NCBI RefSeq assembly: GCF_004136015.1
Contig: NZ_CP024866.1
Location: forward strand, 4,344,563-4,396,762
Source of the DNA: Pseudomonas sp. ACM7
GTDB taxonomy: Bacteria; Pseudomonadota; Gammaproteobacteria; Pseudomonadales; Pseudomonadaceae
Direction of reading: 5' to 3'
Length of the DNA: 52,200 bases
The first letter of the stretch is position 1. The number at the start of each line of letters is the position of its first letter. Below, piece by piece: positions 45,601 through 52,200 of the stretch. The notes beneath the pieces are model-generated. The model saw nothing but the letters and a program-made list of their open reading frames with translations. It had not been told where the DNA came from and made no database searches. The translations under genes were made by a program, and so were the position numbers.

Positions 45601-48600
45601 TCAGATTGCCGGCAACCGCATCGACCTCAGCCTCAGCGGCGCCCTGAGCAACCGTGCCGGTATCGTTGAAAGCGACACCACGCTGACCGTCAAAGCGGCT
45701 AGCGTCGATAACCAGACGGGCCGGCTTCGCTCTCTGGGCACTACCGGCAAGACCAGCTTCCAGATCGGCGGTTTGCTGGATAACCGCAATGGCGTACTCG
45801 AGACCGCCAACACCGACCTGACCTTGGCCGTTGGCAGCTTTCTGAATGCCGGTGGCCAACTCAATCACGTCGGTCGTGGCCGATTTGATATCTCCACCGC
45901 CAACGTCATCGGCGCCGGAGGCGGCATCACCACCGGCGGCACGCTGGATCTGAATGCCGACACCTGGGCCAACTCCAGCGTCATCCAGGCCGGGCGCTTG
46001 AACGTTAACGTCAATAATTTCAGTCAGACCGCGAGTGGCAAGTTGCTGGCCTCTGACTACTTGCAAGCTCGTGGTGGTAACTGGACCAATGATGGCCTGA
46101 TCGCCAGCGATGGCGTGTTGGATATGCAGTTGGGCGGCAGTTACAGCGGCAACGGGCGGATGTCGAGCATTGGCGGTCTTTCCCTGACCGCGGCACAACT
46201 GAGCCTGAACGCAGCCTCAAGCATCGCGGGTGGTGGTGATTCCACGGTCAAAGTTGGCGGACAACTGACCAACGCCGGGCGGCTGACTTCCAATGCCGAC
46301 CTGACTGTCGAAGCCGGTAGCCTGAACAACACCGGCACACTGGGCAGTTCGCAAGCGCTTCTGATCAAAACGCCTAACCTGATGAATGATCGCGGCCTGA
46401 TCTTCAGCGGTCAGAACACTGCACTGGAAGTCGGCAGCCTCACCAACAATTACGGCGACTTCTACAGCCTCGCTGACCTGACCATTAAGGGCTACGCGGG
46501 TGCGGCGCGAGCCAACGTCTTGGAGAATATTTCCGGGGTGATGGAGAGTGTCGGCAACATGTCGATCAATGCCACGACCCTGAACAACCGTGGCGACAAG
46601 TTTGAGGTGACGCGCAAGCTGGTGTCCGGCTTCATTGCGGTTCACTGCAATGATTGCCGCGGGGATACCTATTCCGTCGACTACGGCCTGCGGGAAATTT
46701 ACGAAGGCTCGGTCTCCGATCAGTCGCCCGGGGCAAAGTTGACCTCGGGCGGCAACTTCACGTTCAACGGCGGTGACTTCCTCAATAGCCGCAGCGAAGT
46801 GGTCGCGGCTAGCAATATCACGATCAACGCCAACAACTTCACCAATCTCGGTGCGTCAGCTGGCACCATCGAACGTACGCGGATCTTCACCGCACCGGGG
46901 ATAACCGACGGTACTCATACCCGTTTCGTCCTGGGCGATCTCTGGGAATACAACAAACGCAATGACAACGGCCCATTGACCTTTCACTACATTGACAATA
47001 CCGGGCAGTTTCGCACCACCAATTATGCAACTGAGGAGTACACCCTCAAGGGGAGTTTTGAGTATCGCAGCATCCTTGTGGACAGTGAAACCGGCAAGAA
47101 GCTGATAGGCTACGGCGGCGCGCGTCACCCTGACCGTTATGAGCAATCGGAGTACGACCCGAACAATCTGCTTTCGATACCCACTCGGCTTGCTAACTAT
47201 GCGGTGGTCAGCGACGTTGAGGTGTCCCGCGACGGCGGCGCTGTTCAATCGGCCATCGTTCAGGCAGGTGGCAAAGTCAGCATCAACGCCGCGCAGAACC
47301 TCACCAATAGTGTGATCCACCAGGATTACGGCTTCAGCGCCGGCGTTGATCGTCGACAAAATACCCAAGGTGGCGGGACCGGCAAACCGCTGCTGGTGCA
47401 CCTTAACAGCCAACTGCCACCAGACCTTTCACAGCAGCAAGTCAACCCGCTGACATTGCCGGGCTTTAGCCTTCCCTCCGGGGAGAACGGCCTGTTTCGC
47501 CTTAGTGAACAGGGCGCAAGCAGTCTTCCAGCGGGGGTAGGGACACAGCATCCGTCGAACTGGATTGTGGGCAGTGAAAACGTCAGCACCCTGGGACACG
47601 TGGTCGCCGCATCCAGCGGTGGCCCGCGCAGCTTGCTGGTAGACAGTCCTGTGGCCGTCTCCAGCAGTGATCGCGCCGTCGACCCGGTCAGGCGTCCACC
47701 GACGGTGGCGGCGGGTGTCGCCAGCACACTCGACGTTTCCGTGACGTCGACCGCTCCTCGCACGGGCGGACTCGGCGACGATATGAAGAGCTCGTTTGAC
47801 AACCGCCCCGTGACGCGCGTCACCGGCTTGCCGGACGTGAAAGCGCCGGCCAACGGTCACAAATACCTGATCGAAACCAATCCGGTACTCACCAACCTCA
47901 AGCAGTTCATGAGTTCGGATTACCTGCTGAGCAACCTCGGCTACGACCCGGACACCAGCGCCAAACGCCTGGGCGACGGTCTCTACGAACAGCGCCTGAT
48001 CCAGCAAGCGGTCGTCGCTCGCACCGGCCAACGCTACATCGACGGCCAGACCACCGACGAAGGCCTGTTCAAGTACCTGATGAACAACGCCATCGCCAGC
48101 AAGGACGCCCTCAATCTGTCGATGGGTGTCAGCCTTACCTCGCAACAAGTCGCGGCGCTGACCCACGACATCGTCTGGCTCGAAGAGCACGAAGTGAATG
48201 GCGAAAAAGTCCTGGTGCCGGTGCTCTATCTGGCACAGGCCGAAGGCCGTCTCGGCCCGACCGGTGCGCTGATCGCCGGTAAAGACGTGACGCTGATCGC
48301 CGGTCAGAACCTCGATAACGTCGGTACGTTGCGCGCCACCAATAACCTGTCGGCGACGGCGGGCAAGGACCTGGTCAACAGCGGCTTGATTCAGGCGGGT
48401 AATCGCCTGGACGTGCTGGCGGGTAATGACGTCATCAACAAGTCGGGCGGTATTCTTGCTGGTCGTGACGTGAGCGTGAACGCGATCATGGGTGACGTGC
48501 TCAACGAGCGCACCATTACTTCGCAAGACAACAAAACGCGCTTCGGTACGCAACATCACGATTTCGCTGACAGCGCCGCGCGCATTGAAGCCGCCAATGA

Positions 48601-51337
48601 CCTCAATGTCTCGGCGGGGCGGGACATCAACAATATTGGTGGTGTGCTGCAAAGCGGCCGTGACATAGACCTGAATGCCGGACGGGATCTCAACGTCTCC
48701 TCGGCGCAGGTCACCAACAGTGTGTTCCGCGATAGCAGGCACAACAGCAGCGACATCACCCAATTGGGTGCCACCGTCAGCGCCGGCCGTGACCTGTCGG
48801 CCCAGGCTGGGCGTGATATCAGCGTGATCGCCAGCCAGATTGATGCCAAACGCGACATCGCGATGTCGGCAACCGATAACCTGATCATCAGTTCTGCGGC
48901 GGACGAAGAGCACTCCCTGTCCAAGAGCAAAAAGCTCACCCGGCAGGAAGATCATGTCAGCCAGGTCATGTCGGGTATTACGGCGGGCGGCGACGTGGCA
49001 TTGGGTGCCGGTCAGAATCTCGCCGTGGTCTCCAGCCGCATTACTGCCGGCGACGAAGCGTATCTGGTGGCGGGCGACAGCCTCGACATTCTCGCGGCGC
49101 AGGACACCGATTACTCGCTATACGACAAAAAGAAAAAAGGCTCCTTCGGCTCGAAGAAAACCAAGCGCGATGAAGTCACCGATGTGAAAAACATCGGCAG
49201 CGAAATCACCTCCGGCGGCAACATGGTGCTCGCCAGTGGCGGCAATCAACATTACCAGGCCGCCAAGCTCGACAGCGGCAATGACTTGACCATCAGCAGT
49301 GGCGGGGCCATCACGTTCGAGGGTGTGAAGGACCTGCATCAGGAGAGCCACGAGAAAAGTGATACCAGCCTGTCCTGGAACTCAATGTCGGGCAAAGGCA
49401 ATACCGACGAGACCCTGCGGCAAAGTCAATTGGTGGCTCAGGGGCAATTGGTGATCAAGGCGGTTGATGGCCTGAACATCGATATCAAACAGATTAATCA
49501 GAAATCGGTCAGCCAGACCATTGATGCAATGGTGCAGGCAGATCCACAACTTGCGTGGCTTAAAGAGGCCGAGAAGCGTGGGGATGTGGATTGGCGTCTG
49601 ATCAAGGAGACACACGAGTCCTTTAAATACAGCAACTCCAGCCTGGGCCAGGGCGCGATGTTGGTGATCATCATTATTGTCACTGTCCTGACGGCCGGAG
49701 CCGCGAGTGCGGCTGCGGGGACTGCCGCCGGCGCGACGGCGGGTTCAGGGACTGCCATGGCAGCAGCGGGTACGGCATCCGCCTCGGCAGTGGCCGGCGG
49801 CGCTGCAGTCGGTTCAACCGTGGGGGCGGGGTTGGGGAACATGATGGCTTCCGCCGTGTTGACCTCCATGGCCAGCACTGCGGCCGTCAGCACGATCAAC
49901 AACAAAGGCAATGTCGGAGCAGCTTTCAAAGACGTCTTCTCTTCTGACAACCTCAAAGGTTATGTGCTCGCAGGTGTCACCGCAGGCATCGCCGCACAAT
50001 TCGGCTTTAACCCTACGGAGTTGACGTTCGATTCGGCCGATGCCAAGGCCGTGGCAATCAAGATTGCAGCCGACACAGTGGCCAAAACGGCAATTATGGG
50101 CGGTAGCCTGACGAACAATCTGGTCGACGCGACGGTAGGGGCCGGGATCAGTATTGGTGGGGCACTTGCGGCCAACAAAATTGGCGATGTAACCCTGTTT
50201 GAAAACGGCAAGTTGACAAAACTCGCGATGCACGCGGCTCTCGGCGGCCTGATGGCTGAGGCCATGGGGGGCGACTTTCGTACGGGGGCTCTGGCTGCAG
50301 GGGCAAATGAAGCGGTTGTGGACTTCCTGGCCGACAAGTTGTTACCGGTCGGGGTCGACAGAAATAGCCTCGAGTATCAACAAGGGGTTAGTAAGCTGCT
50401 GGCGGCCTCCCAACTGGTCGGCGTGTTGACGGCGGCCGTTACGGGAGGCGATGCCTCCGCCGCCGCTGCAGTGACGGCAAACGCAACGCAATACAACAAC
50501 CTCGACCATCCGTCGGCTGAGCGATTGCTTAAAGAGCTTCAGGGCTGCCGGGCGACTCAAGGGTGTACTGCCGAAAACATCCGCGAAATCGTTGGACAGT
50601 ACGAAAAACTGTCGAGCCAGCGCTCGATGGCTATTAACGCCTGCGGAAACAGGGCGTGTGTGGAGGATATTCAGAAAAGTGCGGTCTCGCTGGAGACACC
50701 CGTTGCCAAGGACTTGATGGATTTCCTGCGGCGTAATATTTCATATGACATGGCAGGGCTGCTAACGGGAAATCCAGGATTGATTGCAGTCCCATCGCAG
50801 GGGGTTGATCCGTGGGGAGCAATGTTTACTTCGGATAAGCAGATGGCTTTCGCGAAGTACGTCAAGGAAGGCTGGCTGACACCTGATGAAACGGCAGGCA
50901 TCGATCAATGGGTCAAGGACACTAGTTGGCTTGATGTGCAGGCTGGGAAGCAATTGTCTCTGCAGGATCGAGCGAACATGATGACCGGGCTGACATCTGC
51001 GGCTGCGATGGCGCTCATTGGTCGGAATCCGGCGGGTGCAGGTGGAGTCGGTGCAAAAGGGGTAAGTTCGGTTGCAGATGATTTCTTCGCGGGAACTAAA
51101 TATACGGATAAGGTTGTAGGCCAAATTAAAATAGGCGATCTACATGCGTTCCCGGAAAGTGTCAAAGCATTCCAAGGCTCTGGGCAAGTGACGAAGATCA
51201 CTGGAGGGGATGGGGTCGTGAGGGATATGCTGAAAATTCCCGGCGAGTACCGTGGCAAGCAAGGTGTATTCGAATTCATAAAGGAATCGGATGGGTCAAT
51301 CAATCATCGTCTATTTAAACCGAGTTCGGGGCAGTGA
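39602..51337 (+). CDS. CdiA/filamentous haemagglutinin-type TpsA exoprotein with C-terminal toxin
   Basis: A 3911-residue two-partner-secretion effector. Residues 1-48 are an extended signal peptide (cleavage after WAQA). Residues 50-300 form the TPS domain with NPNLTNR (116-122), NPYGI (157-161) and CNGC (163-166). Residues 330-2330 hold about 20-residue LDN/G-rich beta-helix repeats, with a 411-residue duplication. Residues 2334-2760 are non-repetitive and may bind a receptor. Residues 2893-3300 are a second repeat field. From 3353 a hydrophobic VIIIIVTVLTAGAA stretch and a DUF637-like region follow. NATQYNNL (about 3625) stands where VENN is usual. The last ~90 residues (from GTKYTDK, about 3830) are the likely toxin. 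The immunity gene starts 3 bp after the stop. No cdiB is nearby. Confidence 0.92.
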   Translation: MDVRHYALLAGQPSAAVKNRERFWGMPKRGLAFLLANVMFWQPMWAQAEGIVVATPGTSLGQAGNGVAIVNIATPNGTGLSHNQFHDYNVGTQGVILNNVANQTGATQLGGIIVGNPNLTNRIAAQTILNEVIGGSPSQLRGYTEVAGQSARVIVANPYGISCNGCGFINTPRVTLTTGKPVLDGGGRLDRFQVDQGSIAIEGAGLNATNVDRFEIITRSAKINAEIQANNLTLIAGRNDVNADSLNATARADDGSAKPGLAIDSSALGGMYAGAIKLVGTEAGVGVKLDGKLIASGGDIQLDANGHLSLVDTSATGAVIVKAASLDARGPVYAGSALNVQTKGNLTNQQTLAARDSIMLSAGGQLTNSGVIEAGVNADSSRNANGDVSLTAQNLNNNGKSVVASRNLSVNTAQTLSNQGGTLSAAQTANITAGTLDNRNNGRVLSTGALNITANQAFNASGVINSVGNLTGTFGQMNNSNGEISSTRITRLNAITLNNQSGQVLGDLGLNIDLSGALDNRDGLLGSGKQVELKAASIDNRDAGVIVSDGSLTARISGLLDNQNEGEISAKGAIDVRSGSLDNRGGKVSGKDTLTVSSDSADNRGGVIQADKQLKLQISQLDNRDKGLISGKAGIAYDGTRLDNSAGLLSAIGAVTLNADEVQNAAGRISSQSDLTANIGLLQQQGGALVAQGNLSLTGTTLDNRNGGLVGTTKALTLKVGDIDNRAGELSSGLLLNIKGQRLDNSDGGKVLAATHLEMVVAKLINQNKGQIVAKGATTLTGTTLDNTGGTFDSLNGLVITLDDALLNGQGLISSEGILTINAASLDNSAGSLGSAGALSVTSRGALVNQSGSISTDNTLTLDSASLDNSQKGLISGKDTTRVVTGNVDNSQGGRLISGATLELTAKQVNNATGRIASQQALTASVTGLDQQGGELFSQTSLSLDLNNGQLNNQGGLINAPLLMLKNLKDVNNQHGEISSAQAFTLAAQNLDNSNGKLLSNQGLTLRIAQALNNLKGVISASSLDSHSASLNNSEGLISSHDRLELTTDNTLDNQQGAVIADGELLLTADTLDNLGGDIAGKADATVQVKTLNNQKGKLITTGVLKLTADTLDNRQKGLLGSTKAMTLTVDDLDNRGGEVSTNADLSVTGTKLDNSDGGQIFTGQALTLTVDQLLNRNKGLLSATTALNLQGRLLDNSGGHLLSVQNMHLNLTGAFDNSLGEVGSEGALTVKTTQLTNTEGSLSSAAGLKLTSDGSVSNQGGAVVTDGALTLNSASLDNRQQGNISGKGAVTVTTGAFDNSQGGRLNSASTLNLVAGQVTNRADGRIGSEGALTASVTGLDQQGGKLFSNSSLSLDLNNGQLNNQNGLINAPGTLLLKQLKGVNNTGGEISSTEAFTLTAQSLDNSNGKLLSNQGLTLRIANALDNIKGLIGAASLDAHAASVNNSGGSLTSRGDLELTVDGVLRNDAKGLINAAQLLKIGSAEFNNQSGTVLGVSAVILDAMALNNRDGGLINSQGNLTLIATSLDSSNDGEVSAKGNIDLTLTSLTQNGGRLLGDKAVTVELANGDFDNRNGLLTAKGPLTLKRLRDLNNQNGEISSNLGFDVIARALDNSAGKLISNQLLTVNGTALVNQKGLISGWQGLTVNGDSLDNRDSGTLSSRNGDVAVDLKGALLNSNAGALVGQGSLNVKASTLDNSNKGILSSAAGQTLTLTSLNNNQGGLIDSGAALDITAGALTNAGGTINAQEAINATATGLDNTAGSIAGNGAVTLDLLGALTNTRGKLAGAGPVLIKRVTDLANQNGQLASQSTLTLLTGSLDNSNNGTIAAKDALQITASGAVRNDANGLIYSQNAGLNLQAASLANGKGAIQSQNGLTLDVSGNLDNQSGKVIAENGVVTVKAASIDNRGGVLSSIKGALEARTVGVLRNGYDLNNNRQGGIIQGQGLTLSALAGLDNNGGRISAQATDASITTAAFDNRNGVLYAKGLVGVTGISLDNGNGQIAGNRIDLSLSGALSNRAGIVESDTTLTVKAASVDNQTGRLRSLGTTGKTSFQIGGLLDNRNGVLETANTDLTLAVGSFLNAGGQLNHVGRGRFDISTANVIGAGGGITTGGTLDLNADTWANSSVIQAGRLNVNVNNFSQTASGKLLASDYLQARGGNWTNDGLIASDGVLDMQLGGSYSGNGRMSSIGGLSLTAAQLSLNAASSIAGGGDSTVKVGGQLTNAGRLTSNADLTVEAGSLNNTGTLGSSQALLIKTPNLMNDRGLIFSGQNTALEVGSLTNNYGDFYSLADLTIKGYAGAARANVLENISGVMESVGNMSINATTLNNRGDKFEVTRKLVSGFIAVHCNDCRGDTYSVDYGLREIYEGSVSDQSPGAKLTSGGNFTFNGGDFLNSRSEVVAASNITINANNFTNLGASAGTIERTRIFTAPGITDGTHTRFVLGDLWEYNKRNDNGPLTFHYIDNTGQFRTTNYATEEYTLKGSFEYRSILVDSETGKKLIGYGGARHPDRYEQSEYDPNNLLSIPTRLANYAVVSDVEVSRDGGAVQSAIVQAGGKVSINAAQNLTNSVIHQDYGFSAGVDRRQNTQGGGTGKPLLVHLNSQLPPDLSQQQVNPLTLPGFSLPSGENGLFRLSEQGASSLPAGVGTQHPSNWIVGSENVSTLGHVVAASSGGPRSLLVDSPVAVSSSDRAVDPVRRPPTVAAGVASTLDVSVTSTAPRTGGLGDDMKSSFDNRPVTRVTGLPDVKAPANGHKYLIETNPVLTNLKQFMSSDYLLSNLGYDPDTSAKRLGDGLYEQRLIQQAVVARTGQRYIDGQTTDEGLFKYLMNNAIASKDALNLSMGVSLTSQQVAALTHDIVWLEEHEVNGEKVLVPVLYLAQAEGRLGPTGALIAGKDVTLIAGQNLDNVGTLRATNNLSATAGKDLVNSGLIQAGNRLDVLAGNDVINKSGGILAGRDVSVNAIMGDVLNERTITSQDNKTRFGTQHHDFADSAARIEAANDLNVSAGRDINNIGGVLQSGRDIDLNAGRDLNVSSAQVTNSVFRDSRHNSSDITQLGATVSAGRDLSAQAGRDISVIASQIDAKRDIAMSATDNLIISSAADEEHSLSKSKKLTRQEDHVSQVMSGITAGGDVALGAGQNLAVVSSRITAGDEAYLVAGDSLDILAAQDTDYSLYDKKKKGSFGSKKTKRDEVTDVKNIGSEITSGGNMVLASGGNQHYQAAKLDSGNDLTISSGGAITFEGVKDLHQESHEKSDTSLSWNSMSGKGNTDETLRQSQLVAQGQLVIKAVDGLNIDIKQINQKSVSQTIDAMVQADPQLAWLKEAEKRGDVDWRLIKETHESFKYSNSSLGQGAMLVIIIIVTVLTAGAASAAAGTAAGATAGSGTAMAAAGTASASAVAGGAAVGSTVGAGLGNMMASAVLTSMASTAAVSTINNKGNVGAAFKDVFSSDNLKGYVLAGVTAGIAAQFGFNPTELTFDSADAKAVAIKIAADTVAKTAIMGGSLTNNLVDATVGAGISIGGALAANKIGDVTLFENGKLTKLAMHAALGGLMAEAMGGDFRTGALAAGANEAVVDFLADKLLPVGVDRNSLEYQQGVSKLLAASQLVGVLTAAVTGGDASAAAAVTANATQYNNLDHPSAERLLKELQGCRATQGCTAENIREIVGQYEKLSSQRSMAINACGNRACVEDIQKSAVSLETPVAKDLMDFLRRNISYDMAGLLTGNPGLIAVPSQGVDPWGAMFTSDKQMAFAKYVKEGWLTPDETAGIDQWVKDTSWLDVQAGKQLSLQDRANMMTGLTSAAAMALIGRNPAGAGGVGAKGVSSVADDFFAGTKYTDKVVGQIKIGDLHAFPESVKAFQGSGQVTKITGGDGVVRDMLKIPGEYRGKQGVFEFIKESDGSINHRLFKPSSGQ
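42422..44890 (+). repeat. 1233-bp diverged tandem duplication inside the CdiA-like gene
   Basis: The coding block with SLSLDLNNGQLNNQ at 42422 recurs at 43655, with matching sequence both before (VTGLDQQGG and DNSQGGRL) and after it (DNSNGKLLSNQGLTLRIA). A third, weaker copy follows near 44300 (ELANGDFDNRNG, DNSAGKLISNQ). The period between the first two is 1233 bp (411 codons), so the frame is kept. The outer limits given are approximate. Confidence 0.65.
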
Positions 51338-51340
51338 AGT

Positions 51341-51700
51341 ATGAATAATATTTGGTCGAGTGAGGTTGATGTCATTCTAAGTGTCGGTGTGCCCCTAGAG
51401 TGCATTGGAATAAAAAATTGGGCTTTAAGTCGTAATGAAGCGATATCTGCTATTTGTGAACTTGAAACTCATGGAATACCTATACTAGGTGGCGATGTAT
51501 ATCATTTGGTTAATGGGGCGGCTGAGCAAACATACGACAATTGGTACTGTGACCGAGATGCAAATGAACTGGCTTCAGAGTTTTTAAGACGCAGTGTGAG
51601 TAAAGCAAAAAGCTATATCGAGAATTACGAAGTGGATGGTGCTTTGTTTGCGATAGTGCCTATGATTGGAAACTCTGAAAAAGACATCCAGATTTGGTGA
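51341..51700 (+). CDS. probable CDI immunity protein (Imm40-like)
   Basis: A 119-residue acidic protein without a signal peptide. The segments GIKNWALSRNEAISAI and IPILGGDVYHLVNG resemble the Imm40 family of polymorphic-toxin immunity proteins, recalled from memory and not aligned. It starts 3 bp after the toxin gene stop, the standard CdiI position, and should protect the producer cell by binding the toxin domain in the cytoplasm. It is strongly AT-rich compared with everything upstream, as exchanged toxin-immunity cassettes usually are. The transposase gene starts 37 bp after its stop, so the last codons may come from the IS end. Confidence 0.75.
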   Translation: MNNIWSSEVDVILSVGVPLECIGIKNWALSRNEAISAICELETHGIPILGGDVYHLVNGAAEQTYDNWYCDRDANELASEFLRRSVSKAKSYIENYEVDGALFAIVPMIGNSEKDIQIW

Positions 51701-51737
51701 AATACGCACCTCGCACAAACTGAGCGGTTGAACCCCG

Positions 51738-52200
51738 ATGAAACAGATGTCCTTCGCCGATGCCGAATATGCCGGAAAACGTAAGCAGACCCGCCGCGAG
51801 CGCTTCCTGATCGAGATGGATCAGGTGGTGCCTTGGAAGGGCCTGATTGCCTTGATCGAGCCACACTATCCGAAGGGCGAAGGTGGCCGTCCGGCGTATC
51901 CGTTGATGGCTATGTTGCGGGTTCATCTAATGCAGAATTGGTTCGGCTACAGCGATCCGGCAATGGAAGAATCACTGTATGAAACGACCATTCTGCGTCA
52001 GTTCGCGGGGTTGAGTCTGGATCGGATTCCCGATGAAACCACGATCCTCAACTTCCGGCGCTTGTTGGAGAAACATGAGTTGGCGGGCGGAATCTTGCAG
52101 GTTATCAACGGCTATCTGGGTGACCGTGGCTTGATGCTGCGCCAAGGCACGGTGGTCGATGCGACGATCATTCATGCGCCGAGTTCGACCAAGAACAAGG
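51738..52200 (+). mobile_element. IS5-family insertion sequence, transposase gene (partial, runs off window)
   Basis: The ATG at 51738 opens a frame that stays open to the window end (154 codons). It begins MKQMSFADAEYAGKRKQT, with FLIEMDQVVPWKGLIALIEP, GRPAYPLMAMLRVHLMQNW, RQFAGLSLDRIPDETTILNFR and VVDATIIHAPSSTKNK, the last holding the first Asp of the DDE site. These are hallmarks of the IS5 subgroup. GC content is back to the chromosomal level. The left inverted repeat must lie in or just before 51690-51737; I cannot place it without the right end. Confidence 0.92.

Noticed and set aside
44465..46198. 577-codon minus-strand frame (and several others) inside the exoprotein gene
   Set aside because: These are shadows of the repeat-rich coding strand; they repeat with the same period and carry no recognisable domain.

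Overview
The window is chromosomal DNA of a Pseudomonas, most likely of the P. fluorescens group. Three things point there: GC-rich coding with G/C third positions, many genes with close Pseudomonas counterparts (aceK, hrpA, cysK, lpxO, a second FabH-type synthase, azoR, an rhlE-type helicase), and frequent paired palindromes of the two typical Pseudomonas REP types (a GTAGGAGCTGCCG...GCTGCGATC type and a TGTGGGAGCGAGC...GCTCGCGA type). No rRNA, tRNA or CRISPR array was seen.

Layout. 1-2060: two small membrane proteins and a class II glutamine amidotransferase. 2057-6872: a 5-oxoproline (pyroglutamate) module, with a divergent LysR regulator, an MFS transporter and the translationally coupled pxpA-pxpB-pxpC. 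7004-9039: a MoxR-type AAA+ ATPase and its CoxE-like VWA partner. 9178-9962: a DUF4160/DUF2442-HTH pair behind a perfect palindrome, resembling a toxin-antitoxin module. 9959-13309: a DUF748 envelope protein, cysK and an LpxO-like lipid A dioxygenase. 13310-14060: a non-coding stretch with an IS4-type MITE inserted in a terminator and a possible 54-codon gene. 14061-15928: two convergent EamA transporters. 16058-23357: aceK, hrpA (bracketed by inverted copies of one REP doublet) and a FabH-like synthase. 23587-26308: a porin and a divergent FemAB/GNAT-like protein. 26569-28509: an AT-richer delta-60 repeat gene beside an aquaporin gene cut off at its second NPA box. 28746-32965: a minus-strand run of LysR regulator, hydrolase, periplasmic PPIase and ABC exporter. 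33015-39220: housekeeping and small secreted genes (azoreductase, transporter, MepB-like, MscS-type channel, DEAD-box helicase).

39346-51700 is the most distinctive region. A good sigma-70 promoter precedes an 11.7-kb gene for a CdiA/filamentous-haemagglutinin-type exoprotein (3911 aa). It has a TPS secretion domain, long repeats with an internal 411-residue duplication, a non-repetitive middle segment, a second repeat field, a DUF637-like region, a pretoxin segment and a short variable C-terminal toxin. An AT-rich gene for a probable Imm40-like immunity protein starts 3 bp after it, and 37 bp beyond that gene an IS5-family transposase begins and runs off the window. No TpsB/CdiB transporter gene is present here. 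The toxin tail with its immunity gene, abutted by an insertion sequence, is the best candidate for a little-described system. The DUF4160/DUF2442 pair, the MITE-split terminator and the truncated aquaporin are the other notable points.
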